Source: Candidatus Moraniibacteriota bacterium
GTDB taxonomy: Bacteria > Patescibacteriota > Minisyncoccia > Moranbacterales > UBA11712
DNA length: 39,980 bases
Direction of reading: 5' to 3'
Assembly (NCBI GenBank): GCA_030679895.1
Contig: JAUXSN010000027.1
Location: 1 to 39,980, forward strand
Shown here one piece after another: positions 12,638 to 21,754 of the stretch. Within the stretch, counting starts at the first letter, position 1. Every line of letters begins with the position of its first letter. The position numbers and the translations under genes were made by a program. Below the pieces are notes generated by a model. That model saw only the letters and a list, made by a program, of their open reading frames with translations. It was not told where the DNA came from and ran no database searches.

Positions 12638-13852
12638 ATGGCCAGCGCAATATCTGCTTTGAAAAAGAAGTATATTTGGATTGCTATCATACTTTTAATG
12701 GCCGGGGGAAGCTATTATTGGTACAGCAAATCAAAAGCAACAACTGATCAGATCCGGTATGTCACTTCGACGGCCGAAAAGGGAATGCTTACTTCGTCGA
12801 TTTCCGCGAGCGGAAATATCATTGTCGACCAAAGCGCGACAGTTGACCCGACAATCACCGGAACGGTGGCTGATCTTGCGGTGGCCGTGGGAGATTCGGT
12901 GAAAAAAGGCCAGTTTCTTTTCAATATTGTAAATGGCGACCTGACTGTGAGCGTGGCAAAAGCAAATGCCTCCCTCAAGCAATCCCGGGACGCTGTCGAG
13001 TCCGCAAAGGTGGATGTGAAGTCGGCCAAGGCGGATTACGACGCTGCAAAAAAGAAAGAGGACAAGACTCCCGGAACTTATACGGACAGACAGCTAAAGG
13101 TTATGAAAGACAAAATTGATACGGTCGAAAACAAAGTAACCCAGGCAGAAAACAATCTCACTGCCACTCAGGCGGATTATAATAATACACTGACCGAGGC
13201 CGGCAAAAGAAGAGTAATAGCTGCAATTGATGGAACCGTGAACGCTGTCAACATCAAAAATGGAGACGATCTAAGCCGTCTTTCTTCGAGCAGCGCTTCT
13301 CAAGCGCCGATCATCATCGGGGATATGGATACAATGAAAGCCCAAGTTCAGGTGAATGAGATTGATATAATCGGTGTATCCATCGGACAAAAAGTCATGC
13401 TCAAATTCGAAGCTCTAGATAATTTTCAGGCTTCGGGAAAAGTGGAGAAAATGGACTCTTTGGGGACAATCACTTCAGGAGTTGTCACATATAACGTCAT
13501 TATCGGATTTGATTCTCTCGATAATCGCATCAAGCCGGAGATGAGTGTTTCATCTTCCATTATCACGGACGTGAAGCAAAACGTTTTGATCGTTCCCTCA
13601 AGCGCGGTAAAAAATGACGGAAGTGGCGATTATGTCGAAGTTCTTTCCGGAAATACTCCCGAAAAGAAAAGTGTGCAGGTCGGACTTTCCAACAGCACGG
13701 ATACGGAGATTGTGAGCGGCCTCTCTGAAGGCGATAAGGTCGTGACGCAGACAATTAATTCAACCACAACCACAAGCACTTCGAACACAAACAGGAGCGG
13801 CGGAAGCAGCCTTAGGCTTCCTGGTATGGGTGGTGGCGGGCATGTCGATTAA
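12638..13852 (+). CDS. HlyD/MacA-like efflux adaptor (membrane fusion protein)
   Basis: A 404-aa adaptor with an N-terminal membrane helix (~11-28), a split lipoyl/barrel-sandwich domain (DPTITGTVADLAVAVGDSVK, closing with VIAAIDGTVNAVNIKNGDDL), and a helical hairpin of ~100 residues between the halves (SVAKANASLKQSRDAVESAK...). A beta-barrel (DIIGVSIGQKVMLKFEAL) and a membrane-proximal domain (ILIVPSSAV-like, VQVGLSNSTDTEIVSGLSEG) follow. It links an ABC permease to the cell exterior. It ends with a Thr/Ser/Gly-rich tail (TTTTSTSNTNRSGGSSLRLP). No TolC-like partner is present, as expected for a cell without a classical outer membrane. 6 nt separate it from the ATPase gene. Confidence 0.92.
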   Translation: MASAISALKKKYIWIAIILLMAGGSYYWYSKSKATTDQIRYVTSTAEKGMLTSSISASGNIIVDQSATVDPTITGTVADLAVAVGDSVKKGQFLFNIVNGDLTVSVAKANASLKQSRDAVESAKVDVKSAKADYDAAKKKEDKTPGTYTDRQLKVMKDKIDTVENKVTQAENNLTATQADYNNTLTEAGKRRVIAAIDGTVNAVNIKNGDDLSRLSSSSASQAPIIIGDMDTMKAQVQVNEIDIIGVSIGQKVMLKFEALDNFQASGKVEKMDSLGTITSGVVTYNVIIGFDSLDNRIKPEMSVSSSIITDVKQNVLIVPSSAVKNDGSGDYVEVLSGNTPEKKSVQVGLSNSTDTEIVSGLSEGDKVVTQTINSTTTTSTSNTNRSGGSSLRLPGMGGGGHVD

Positions 13853-13858
13853 AACTCT

Positions 13859-14545
13859 ATGATTGAATGCAAGAATCTCAAAAAAGTTTATAAAAACGGC
13901 GATGTCGAAACGGTTGCTCTACGCGGGGTCACGTTCAAAATTGAGAAGGGAGAATTTGTCGCCATCATCGGGCCGTCCGGCTCGGGAAAATCGACACTCA
14001 TGCATATTCTAGGGGTTCTTGATACGCCGACCAGCGGAAAATATTTTCTGGAAGGCAAAGAAGTTTCGCGCCGGAGTGAGGACGAACTCTCGGATCTTCG
14101 GAGAGAAAAAATCGGTTTTGTTTTCCAGTCCTTCAATCTTCTGCCTCGCACAACGGTTCTCCAGAATGTCATGCTTCCGCTTGTTTATTCAGGCATGCCA
14201 ATAAAAGAGAGGGAAAGGAAAGCCCGTGAAACCTTGAAATATGTCAGTCTTGAGGAAAATAAGTTTTTGAATTTATCAAACCAGCTCTCGGGCGGGCAGA
14301 TGCAGCGCGTGGCTGTTGCCCGCGCTCTCGTAAATAATCCTTCCATTATTCTGGCGGATGAGCCGACTGGAAATCTTGATACAAAAACCAGCCATATTGT
14401 CATGAAAACTTTTCAAGAGCTCAACAGTCAGGGGCATACTATCGTGCTTATCACTCACGAAATGGAGGTCGCCCAGTTTACGCGGCGGATAATTTCCGTC
14501 AGAGACGGATTAATAGAAAAGGATACAAAAAGCAATGCTCATTGA
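13859..14545 (+). CDS. ABC transporter ATP-binding protein, LolD/MacB type
   Basis: A 228-aa nucleotide-binding subunit with all motifs: Walker [10 protein letters not shown] (38-46), Q-loop in [13 protein letters not shown], signature LSGGQ (143-147), Walker B ILADEP with Asp167/Glu168, and H-loop His200 in ITHEME. The [21 protein letters not shown] stretch is typical of the MacB/LolD/FtsE group. It powers the permease encoded next; the two genes overlap by 11 nt, a sign of translational coupling. Substrates in this group include macrolides, peptides, toxins and lipoproteins; here unknown. Confidence 0.95.
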   Translation: MIECKNLKKVYKNGDVETVALRGVTFKIEKGEFVAIIGPSGSGKSTLMHILGVLDTPTSGKYFLEGKEVSRRSEDELSDLRREKIGFVFQSFNLLPRTTVLQNVMLPLVYSGMPIKERERKARETLKYVSLEENKFLNLSNQLSGGQMQRVAVARALVNNPSIILADEPTGNLDTKTSHIVMKTFQELNSQGHTIVLITHEMEVAQFTRRIISVRDGLIEKDTKSNAH

Positions 14546-15749
14546 TCTATTTCGAGAAACAATTCGTTCGCTTTCCGGCAATAAGGCTCGATCAAGCCTC
14601 ACTATTTTAGGCATCGTCATTGGAATTGCTTCGGTGATCACGATGGTGGCCATCGGCCAAGGGGCAAAAAGCACTATTGAAAGCAATATCGAGGCTATTG
14701 GCTCGAATTTGATCATCGTGATGCCGGGATCCCAACGGGTGGGCGGAATAAGCCAGGGAGCGGGTAGCTCTCAAACTTTGACGCTTGAGGATGCCGATGC
14801 GATAAAAAGCCAGGTACAAAACGTGAAAGCGGCTGCTCCGGAAGCATCGAGGCGCTATCAAGTAACGGCGAAAGGCAACAATACCAACACCCAGATAGTT
14901 GGAACTTTGCGGGATTATCTCGCAGTCAGGAATATAACAATGAACATCGGATCTTTTTTCTCCGATCAGCAGACAAAAAGCTCGGCCAAAGTGGCAATTC
15001 TTGGACCAACGGCGAGAGATGATCTATTCGGCGTAAACGTCAATCCTGTCGGCCAGTCGATAAAAATAAAGAATGTTGATTTTCAAGTAATTGGCGTGAC
15101 GGAAGCAAAGGGAGGCTCCGGCTTCAGCAATCCCGATAACAATATTTATGTTCCGCTCGCCACCGTCCAGCATTTTTTGGCGGGGAATAGTTATTTGTCT
15201 AATGTGAGTATCACTGCCGCGGATCAGGCTTCCATGACTTCTGTCCAGCAGCAAATTTCGGATCTTCTTTTAGCGCGTCACAAAATATCCGATCCCACAC
15301 AGGCTGATTTCAGCATCATGAACCAGAACGACATTATTGCGACGGCGACGAGCATTACCAGCACGTTCACTATTCTCCTTTCTTCAATCGCGGGCATTTC
15401 GCTTCTTGTAGGAGGAATCGGAATTATGAATATGATGCTCACAAACGTCACGGAGCGAACGCGCGAGATTGGCCTCCGGAAAGCCGTCGGAATAAGAAAG
15501 GTTTATATCAATTTGCAATTTTTGGCGGAAGCAGTCGTGCTCACATTTTTGGGCGGAGCAATAGGCGTCTTGCTCGGGTGGGCGGCATCGCTCGCCGTGA
15601 ACAAATTCGTAAGTCTCAATACCCGGATATCTTTGTCAGCAGTTCTTCTCGCTTTTGGCGTTTCGGCTGTGGTGGGGATTGTGTTCGGGTTTTATCCGGC
15701 GAGGCGTGCGGCGAATCTGAATCCGATAGAAGCGCTTCGATACGAATAG
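14535..15749 (+). CDS. ABC transporter permease, MacB/FtsX type
   Basis: A 404-aa permease with the MacB-PCD layout: a first helix (~18-40, SSLTILGIVIGIASVITMVAIG), a large extracytoplasmic domain (~45-270), and a C-terminal FtsX domain with three helices. The FtsX region has GIGIMNMMLTNVTERTREIG followed by LRKAVGIRK, and ends with GFYPARRAANLNPIEALRYE, the family's C-terminal signature. Unlike E. coli MacB, the ATPase is a separate protein. It works with the adaptor (12638) and ATPase (13859) as a mechanotransducing exporter. Confidence 0.95.
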   Translation: MLIDLFRETIRSLSGNKARSSLTILGIVIGIASVITMVAIGQGAKSTIESNIEAIGSNLIIVMPGSQRVGGISQGAGSSQTLTLEDADAIKSQVQNVKAAAPEASRRYQVTAKGNNTNTQIVGTLRDYLAVRNITMNIGSFFSDQQTKSSAKVAILGPTARDDLFGVNVNPVGQSIKIKNVDFQVIGVTEAKGGSGFSNPDNNIYVPLATVQHFLAGNSYLSNVSITAADQASMTSVQQQISDLLLARHKISDPTQADFSIMNQNDIIATATSITSTFTILLSSIAGISLLVGGIGIMNMMLTNVTERTREIGLRKAVGIRKVYINLQFLAEAVVLTFLGGAIGVLLGWAASLAVNKFVSLNTRISLSAVLLAFGVSAVVGIVFGFYPARRAANLNPIEALRYE

Positions 15750-15789
15750 CGCATTTTATATCGAATTACTTAATACTTAATATAAATAT

Positions 15790-16239
15790 ATGAGCAGCAA
15801 ATACATTGCCTTTGGGATAACTCTTCTGGTTATCATCGGTGGAGGAGCGTTTTACGGAGGTATGAAATATCAGAGCGGGAAAACGCCAGCACAATTTACG
15901 CAAGGACAAGCCAGAGATCAGGGCGGGCCTGGTGGGGGTCAACGCGGCGGCGGTCAATTCGGGCAAGGGAGGCCTGACGGAGGAAACAACAGCGGTCAAG
16001 GCGATTTTGTCGCTGGTGATATTATGTCAAAAGACGATAAAAGCATCACCGTGAAAACGCGGGACGGCGGATCAAAAATCATTTATTTTTCCGATTCAAC
16101 TACGATTGGGAAAGCAGTTAGCGGAACTTCTTCTGATCTTGCGACCGGACAGCAGGTGATGGTGAACGGCAAAAGCAGTTCGGACGGCAGCTTTTCGGCG
16201 CAAAATATCCAGATCCGGCCAGACCAGATAAACCAATAA
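15790..16239 (+). CDS. Membrane-anchored DUF5666-like protein (second copy)
   Basis: A 149-aa protein with an N-terminal helix (~5-25, IAFGITLLVIIGGGAFYGG), a Gly/Gln/Arg-rich linker (~38-75, with repeats of GGG and GQG) and a C-terminal beta domain (GDIMSKDDKSITVKTRDGGS, then YFSDSTTIGKAVSG, LATGQQVMVNGK). The build matches the protein at 12145-12636, so the exporter genes are bracketed by a related pair. Function is unknown. A terminator follows at 16272. Confidence 0.75.
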   Translation: MSSKYIAFGITLLVIIGGGAFYGGMKYQSGKTPAQFTQGQARDQGGPGGGQRGGGQFGQGRPDGGNNSGQGDFVAGDIMSKDDKSITVKTRDGGSKIIYFSDSTTIGKAVSGTSSDLATGQQVMVNGKSSSDGSFSAQNIQIRPDQINQ

Positions 16240-16271
16240 AAACCAATTTTCGTTTCGTCTAAACGCATCTC

Positions 16272-16304
16272 AAAAATCGTACCGCTAAGCGGGACGGTTT
16301 TTGC
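16272..16304 (+). terminator. Intrinsic terminator ending the sigma/exporter region
   Basis: AAAAATCGT pairs with ACGGTTTTT (one G-T pair) around an inner CCGC-TAA-GCGG stem, and the 3' arm ends in T5. It separates the exporter genes from guaA. Confidence 0.65.
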
Positions 16305-16368
16305 TTTTCGTAATTTTTGTGTTAACCTGAAATAAATAGACCAATAATTTGAAAAAGAAAATAATATT

Positions 16369-17895
16369 ATGCAAAAGATTCAAATTCTCATTATTGATCT
16401 TGGTTCCCAGTATACCCTGGTTATCGGCCGGACTCTTCGCGAGCTGGGTTTTCGCTCGGCGATTTTTTCGCCTGTTAGAGCCGAAAAATGGCTTAAGAAT
16501 AATAATCCCAAGGCCATTATTTTATCCGGAGGAAGTTTCAGCGTGTATCAGGAAGGCGCGCCAAATCCACCCCAAAATATACTGAAACTGGGCGTTCCGA
16601 TCCTGGGAGTTTGCTACGGAATGCAATGGCTGTCGAATAAGTTGGGCGGAGAAGTGGCTCCGCATCGCGAGAACAAGGAATATGGAAAAGCGGAAGTAAA
16701 TTTTGATACGACGGATAAATTATTTCATGGCGTCAAAAAGAAAAATACAGTTTGGGCGAGCCATGGAGATAGTGTAACCAGCGTGCCGAAAAATTTCAAA
16801 ATAATTGCCAAATCCGCGGGAAGCGAGACGATTGCGGCCATGAGCGATCACAAAAGAAATATTTGGGGCGTTCAGTTTCATCCGGAAGTGACGCACAGTA
16901 TTGAGGGCAAAAAAATACTAATCAATTTTATTGAAAAAATCGCGGGATGCGAAAAAGATTGGAAGCCGGCGGATATGATAACCGAAATAAGAAATGAAGT
17001 TTCATCCGCGGCTAAAAACAAAAAAGCCATTATCGGATTCAGCGGCGGGGTAGATTCCACAACGCTCTCGGCTGTACTTGCTCCGGTTATGGGTTCAAAT
17101 CTTTTTGGAATCTGCATTGATACAGGCGCTCTTCGCCAGAATGAACTTTCCGAAATCAAGGAAAATGCCAAATACGCCGGAGTAAAATTAAAAATTATTA
17201 AAGCCGGAAATATTTTCCAAAGATCAATCGGGAACAACACCCATTCGGAGCTTAAAAGAAAAAAATTCAAACGGACTTACGGTAAAATACTGGAAAAAGC
17301 GGCGAAGGACTTCAAAGCCGATTTTATCGTTCAGGGAAGTCTCGCGACGGATATGATCGAATCGGGCAGCGCTGGAAAAGCGGATCTCATCAAATCCCAT
17401 CACAACGTCGGCCTGAATTTGAAAGTTAAAGAAATCCATCCTTTCAGAAATTTATTCAAATACGAAGTGCGGGAACTGGCGAGACAGCTCAAGCTTCCGG
17501 ATTCAGTTTCCGAACGCCAGCCTTTCCCGGGACCGGGATTATTCATCAGGATAATAGGGGAACCGCCCAAGAAATATAAACTGGATATTGTTCGTTGGGC
17601 GGATGCGGAAGTTACGGAAATATTGAAGAAAAATAAAATCTATGATGATGTTTCGCAGCTTGTTGTCGCTCTTGACTGCAACCGGACGGTCGGGATAAAA
17701 GGTGACGGAAGAGTTTACGGGTATTCAATAATTGTCCGGGGCGTGAAAACAGCGGATTTTATGACGGCGCATGGCTTTCAATTTCCGGCCGATGTTCGAA
17801 AAGAAATTTCCAGCGTCGTCACGCGCCATCCGAAAATTATCCGCGTTTTTTTCGACGAAACGGACAAGCCGCCGGCGACGACGGAGATGGAATGA
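16369..17895 (+). CDS. guaA: GMP synthase (glutamine-hydrolysing)
   Basis: A 508-aa enzyme that aminates XMP to GMP using glutamine and ATP, the last step of GMP synthesis. The N-terminal class I glutamine amidotransferase domain has the nucleophile Cys82 (GVCYG) and the catalytic pair His171/Glu173 (QFHPEV). The ATP pyrophosphatase domain starts near 200 with the PP-loop SGGVDST (225-231). The C-terminal dimerisation/XMP-binding region includes ERQPFPGPGL and the end ITRHPKI-like VVTRHPKIIRVFFDETDKPP followed by PATTEME. Length is normal. It lies alone between two terminators, so it is transcribed on its own; no purine riboswitch is seen in the 129-nt gap before it. Confidence 0.96.
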   Translation: MQKIQILIIDLGSQYTLVIGRTLRELGFRSAIFSPVRAEKWLKNNNPKAIILSGGSFSVYQEGAPNPPQNILKLGVPILGVCYGMQWLSNKLGGEVAPHRENKEYGKAEVNFDTTDKLFHGVKKKNTVWASHGDSVTSVPKNFKIIAKSAGSETIAAMSDHKRNIWGVQFHPEVTHSIEGKKILINFIEKIAGCEKDWKPADMITEIRNEVSSAAKNKKAIIGFSGGVDSTTLSAVLAPVMGSNLFGICIDTGALRQNELSEIKENAKYAGVKLKIIKAGNIFQRSIGNNTHSELKRKKFKRTYGKILEKAAKDFKADFIVQGSLATDMIESGSAGKADLIKSHHNVGLNLKVKEIHPFRNLFKYEVRELARQLKLPDSVSERQPFPGPGLFIRIIGEPPKKYKLDIVRWADAEVTEILKKNKIYDDVSQLVVALDCNRTVGIKGDGRVYGYSIIVRGVKTADFMTAHGFQFPADVRKEISSVVTRHPKIIRVFFDETDKPPATTEME

Positions 17896-17916
17896 CTCTT
17901 GCCCGGCAATGTGAAG

Positions 17917-17950
17917 AAACGCCCCGAAGCTGTTTTGCGGGTGTTTTTTT
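17917..17950 (+). terminator. Intrinsic terminator after guaA
   Basis: AAACGCCC pairs with GGGTGTTT (one G-T pair) across a loop of about 14 nt, and a run of seven T follows. Confidence 0.65.
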
Positions 17951-17961
17951 GCGGCCGGTAT

Positions 17962-17969
17962 GCTAAGAT
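17962..17969 (+). promoter_or_regulatory. Possible extended -10 promoter of the glycan cluster
   Basis: TGC-TAAGAT-like bases (TG at 17961-17962, TAAGAT at 17964-17969) form an extended -10 about 30 nt before ATG 18000. No good -35 is present. It is the only candidate between the guaA terminator and the first glycan gene. Confidence 0.35.
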
Positions 17970-17999
17970 TTTATTTAGAGTCAACCAACTAAGATAAAA

Positions 18000-19286
18000 A
18001 TGATAATAAAAGCTCTAAAAAACCGATATATAAAGGACAATATCATCTTTATGGCGGGAACAGTACTGGCCGGCTTTCTTGGCTATTTATTCCATTTCTT
18101 TGTAGCAAGAAAACTGACAGTTTCCGAATATGGAGAAGTACAAAGTATTTTCGCTCTTGTGGCGATGTCCGGTGTTTTCGCTTCAGGCTTTTCCTATTTC
18201 GTTATCAAATACTCCTCGCTTTTTGCGGTGAAAAATGACTATTTCGCGAATAACGGATTTATCTCTTATCTCAACAAAAAAATATTGAAGGTTATTGTCG
18301 CTATTTCGGCGCTACTGCTCGTCTTCAGTCCGCTTATCAAAGATATCTTGCATCTATCCAATATTTGGGGGATAGTCGCGGGAATAATAGCGGTTTTTTT
18401 TGGAACCGCAGTTGTTGCTTTTCAAGAGAGTCTCCGAGCCTGGCAAAAATTTTTTGCCCTTTCGATTATCTGCGTATCAGGCGCCGCGACAAAGCTCCTG
18501 TTTGGATATAGCTTTGCGTCTTTTTTTGGAAAAGCAACGCCCGTGGTTTTTTCACTTGCGATCTCATCCTTTTTTGGATGGTTGGTTGTTATATATTTTT
18601 GGAAAAAATTAAAGAGAGACGCGAGGCAAGAAGATGGCAAACAATGGGAGGATTATATTTCGAAAAATAAGATATGGAAAAATGCGATTCAGATATTCCT
18701 TTTTTCTTTTGCGACCGCTATTATTTTGAATATTGACATACTGCTTGTAAAAAGTCTGACGACGCCGGAGATGGCCGGTTATTACAGCGCCTTGAGCATA
18801 CTGGGAAAAATTATTCTTCTTCTTAATATGTCGGTAGTCGGCGTTGCTCTTCCGCGAGCCTGCAAAGATGGCCATCAAGGAAAGAGATTGCGGCCAAAAA
18901 TATTTTTTATTTCCTTTTTCCTGATGATCGCGATCGGTTCGGTGTTTGTGCTTATCTATTATCTTATTCCCGATATGATTATTGTCTCAATATTCGGACA
19001 AAAATATCAAAATATTTCGGGAAACCTTTGGTTATTCGGCATCATGGCGTTTATTTTGTCACTTTTCAAATTTGAAGCAGATCTCGCGTTCGCGCGGCAT
19101 GATTTTCGGATAAATTATTTGTTGCTGTTTACCGCGATTCTGATGTCGTTGTCAATTTATCTTTTCCACGATACTCTCTCCAATATAGCCGTTTCCGTGA
19201 GCATTTCATTGCTCATTGGCTATATTTTTGTCATTATTCTAAATAATATTCGCGAAAATAATAAGGTTACCGAACCAATAATCTAA
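18000..19286 (+). CDS. Oligosaccharide flippase / polysaccharide export protein (MOP superfamily)
   Basis: A 428-aa protein with about twelve hydrophobic segments and the MOP/Wzx beginning (NIIFMAGTVLAGFLGYLFHF, then ARKLTVSEYGEVQSIFALVA). Flippases of this family move undecaprenyl-linked glycans to the outer face of the cytoplasmic membrane. Other family-like segments include SFATAIILNIDILLVKSLTT and GYYSALSILGKIILLLNMSV. It opens the glycan cluster and overlaps the next gene by 1 nt (TAATG). Teichoic-acid-type substrates are an alternative; the sequence does not say which glycan. Confidence 0.88.
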   Translation: MIIKALKNRYIKDNIIFMAGTVLAGFLGYLFHFFVARKLTVSEYGEVQSIFALVAMSGVFASGFSYFVIKYSSLFAVKNDYFANNGFISYLNKKILKVIVAISALLLVFSPLIKDILHLSNIWGIVAGIIAVFFGTAVVAFQESLRAWQKFFALSIICVSGAATKLLFGYSFASFFGKATPVVFSLAISSFFGWLVVIYFWKKLKRDARQEDGKQWEDYISKNKIWKNAIQIFLFSFATAIILNIDILLVKSLTTPEMAGYYSALSILGKIILLLNMSVVGVALPRACKDGHQGKRLRPKIFFISFFLMIAIGSVFVLIYYLIPDMIIVSIFGQKYQNISGNLWLFGIMAFILSLFKFEADLAFARHDFRINYLLLFTAILMSLSIYLFHDTLSNIAVSVSISLLIGYIFVIILNNIRENNKVTEPII

Positions 19287-20269
19287 TGACAGATCCAAAA
19301 TATACCTTCGTCATACCGGTAAAAGAGATAAATGATTACATAAAGGAAACAATCCCAAGACTGCATTCGTTGTTGCGGGACAATTTTGAAATTTTGGTTT
19401 ATCCCGATGAAATAACGGATGATACCTGGCCAAAAACTCGCCAGATCGCGAGCGGTCCTGTTGGGCCCGCCTCAAAAAGAAATCTGTCCATCCGGGACGG
19501 CAGGGGCGAAATACTTGTTTTCATCGACGACGATGCATATCCCAGGAATGATTTTTTGAATATTTTGGAGAAAAATTTTCAGGACGAAAATATTGTTGCC
19601 GTAGGCGGTCCGGCAGTGACTCCGAAAGAAAGTAAATTCTGGCAAAGAGTGTCCGGAGCGACATTCTTAAGCTCCCTTTCCGGCGGTTTTCCGGAAAGAT
19701 ACCGCTCTATGGGCAGAAAAAAATTCGTGGCCGACTGGCCGAGCGTCAATCTTTCCATCCGCAAAAAAGTTTTTGATGAGCTTGGCGGTTTTGCGGGGGA
19801 TTATTGGCCGGGTGAAGACACGAAATTGGGGCTCGATCTTCTCGTGAAAAAGAATGCGAGGATACTCTATGACCCGGAACTTATTGTCTATCACCACCGG
19901 CGCGAAGGGCTGGTGAAGCACGTCAAACAAATCAGCGGATATGGCCTGCATCGCGGTTTTTTTGCCAAGAAATATCCCGAAACTTCTTTCAACTGGAGGT
20001 ACTTTTTGCCGAGCCTTTTTGTTTTGTTTGCGATTTTTGGAGGAATACTCGGATATTTTTCAAAAATATTTTTGCAATTATATGTACTCGGCTGGATAAT
20101 CTATTTCGTGGCGCTGCTAAACGCTTTCTATGACATATACCGGCATGAAAAAAATATTCTCGTCACGCTCGCCGCGTCGTATTATATTTTCCTGACCCAT
20201 ATATTTTATGGCATAAGATTCATACAGGGGTTCGTGTTCACGAGGAATTTAAAAAGCAAATTAAAATGA
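19286..20269 (+). CDS. Family 2 glycosyltransferase with C-terminal membrane helices
   Basis: A 327-aa GT-A fold enzyme. The N-terminus reads YTFVIPVKEINDYIKETIPR, the nucleotide-sugar-binding start. The metal-binding site is FIDDDAYPR (~80-88). The acceptor-side region has GGFAGDYWPGEDTKLGLDLL, the (E/D)D pattern seen in GT2. Two or three C-terminal helices (from ~235) anchor it. It probably adds a sugar to a lipid-linked intermediate. It is coupled to the flippase (1-nt overlap) and to the radical SAM gene (4-nt ATGA overlap). Confidence 0.87.
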   Translation: MTDPKYTFVIPVKEINDYIKETIPRLHSLLRDNFEILVYPDEITDDTWPKTRQIASGPVGPASKRNLSIRDGRGEILVFIDDDAYPRNDFLNILEKNFQDENIVAVGGPAVTPKESKFWQRVSGATFLSSLSGGFPERYRSMGRKKFVADWPSVNLSIRKKVFDELGGFAGDYWPGEDTKLGLDLLVKKNARILYDPELIVYHHRREGLVKHVKQISGYGLHRGFFAKKYPETSFNWRYFLPSLFVLFAIFGGILGYFSKIFLQLYVLGWIIYFVALLNAFYDIYRHEKNILVTLAASYYIFLTHIFYGIRFIQGFVFTRNLKSKLK

Positions 20270-21732
20270 AAAAGCTCAAAATATCAATTTCATACCCTCC
20301 CCTCGAATCCCCAAAAGGAACGCCACTGCTTTCGCAGAATCGCCAGTTTCAGTGGTTTTCCGACCCGACGTATATTTATCCGATGATTCCGGCCAGTGCC
20401 GCGACGCTTCTTGCCGCAAATGGTTATGAAATTTTTTGGGACGACGCCATCGCAGAAGGATTAAGTTATAAAGAATGGCTGGAAAGAATAATTAAAGAAA
20501 AACCCGATATAATCGTGTTTGAAACAAAAACACCGGTAGTTAAAAGACACTGGAAAATAATAAACGATCTCAGATCGTGTTACGAGTTACGTGTTACGAG
20601 TTTTGTGTTATGCGGCGATCATGTGACGGCTCTTCCGGAAGAATCAATGAAAAATTCAAAAGTTGATTTTGTCATCTCTGGTGGGGATTATGATTTTATC
20701 CTTTTGAGTATCGCGAATAAATTATCCGGGCGAGGAGAATTAGAAGGGGGAGTATATTTTCGCGAAGGAGACAAGATTATTGATTCGGGAAAATATGATC
20801 TTTCGAAACATTCTCTCGACGAACTTCCGCAAATTGACCGCGAGCTGACGAAATGGAAGCTATACGCGCATAAAAACGGAAACTACAAATATACCCCCGG
20901 ATCCTATGCCATGAACGCCCGCGACTGCTGGTGGGGGAAGTGCGCTTTTTGTTCCTGGACGACAATGTTTCCGGGGGAAAAATTCCGCGCGCGCTCGGTC
21001 CAAAAAGCGCTTGATGAAATTGGCGCGCTTGTTAATTTGGGCGTGAAAGAAGTGATGGAAGATTCGGGGACGCTCCCGGTCGGGGATTGGCTTGAAAGTT
21101 TTTGCGAGGGGATGATTGAAAGGGGATACAGCAAAAAAATAAAAATCAGCTGCAATATGCGTCTCAACGCGATCAAAGATATTGAAATCTGGAAGCTCAT
21201 GAAAAAAGCGGGATTCAGAATGATATTGTTCGGTTTGGAATCCGCCAATCAGGAAACGCTCGACAAAATAAACAAAGGCCTCCAAGTCGAGGAAATCGAA
21301 CCCTCTCTCAAAATGTGCAAATCCGCCGGTCTTGAGCCGCATATCACGGTGATGGTCGGGTACCCCCGGGAAACTAAAGAGAATATCCAAAAAACTTTGG
21401 GGTTTGCCAAGCGATTATTCAGGAAGGGATACGTCGACACTCTCCAGGCCACGCTCGCGATTCCATATCCCGGCACGCCGCTATATAAATACTGCCAGGA
21501 AAATAATTTTCTCTTAACCGAGGACTATGACCGCTTCGACCAGCGCGAACCGGTGATGAAAACCGAAATCCCTGCCGAGGAACTCAAAAAAATGATCGGC
21601 AAACTTTATCGCTCGTTCATCACGCCGAAATTTATTTGGAATAAAATCAAAAACATCCGAAGCTGGCAGGACGCGAAATTCATCTTCCGCGCCGCCGGGA
21701 AAGTCTTTGGGCATCTTGCGGATTTTTCTTAG
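20266..21732 (+). CDS. B12-binding-type radical SAM protein in the glycan cluster
   Basis: A 488-aa protein whose N-terminal ~170 residues look like a cobalamin-binding-like Rossmann domain (PMIPASAATLLAANGYEIFW, CGDHVTALPEESM). The radical SAM core has CWWGKCAFC with Cys221, Cys226 and Cys229, a CX4CX2C spacing instead of the standard CX3CX2C. Later segments NMRLNAIKDIEIWKLMKKAG, ILFGLESANQETLDKINKG and GYPRETKENIQKTLGFAK are typical of the family. Such enzymes often methylate or rearrange unactivated carbons, so a sugar or lipid carrier modification is plausible here. A short tandem repeat lies inside its N-terminal domain (20576-20612). Confidence 0.85.
   Translation: MKKLKISISYPPLESPKGTPLLSQNRQFQWFSDPTYIYPMIPASAATLLAANGYEIFWDDAIAEGLSYKEWLERIIKEKPDIIVFETKTPVVKRHWKIINDLRSCYELRVTSFVLCGDHVTALPEESMKNSKVDFVISGGDYDFILLSIANKLSGRGELEGGVYFREGDKIIDSGKYDLSKHSLDELPQIDRELTKWKLYAHKNGNYKYTPGSYAMNARDCWWGKCAFCSWTTMFPGEKFRARSVQKALDEIGALVNLGVKEVMEDSGTLPVGDWLESFCEGMIERGYSKKIKISCNMRLNAIKDIEIWKLMKKAGFRMILFGLESANQETLDKINKGLQVEEIEPSLKMCKSAGLEPHITVMVGYPRETKENIQKTLGFAKRLFRKGYVDTLQATLAIPYPGTPLYKYCQENNFLLTEDYDRFDQREPVMKTEIPAEELKKMIGKLYRSFITPKFIWNKIKNIRSWQDAKFIFRAAGKVFGHLADFS
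20576..20612 (+). repeat. 14-bp tandem repeat inside the radical SAM gene
   Basis: CGTGTTACGAGTTA (20576-20589) is followed by CGTGTTACGAGTTT (20590-20603) and a partial third copy (TGTGTTATG). It encodes a run close to SCYELRVTSFVL, just before the conserved LCGDHVT. This type of GTTACGAG tandem usually sits between genes, so an in-frame expansion into the coding sequence is likely. Confidence 0.65.
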
Positions 21733-21754
21733 CCGCCCCTAAATAGATTCGCAT

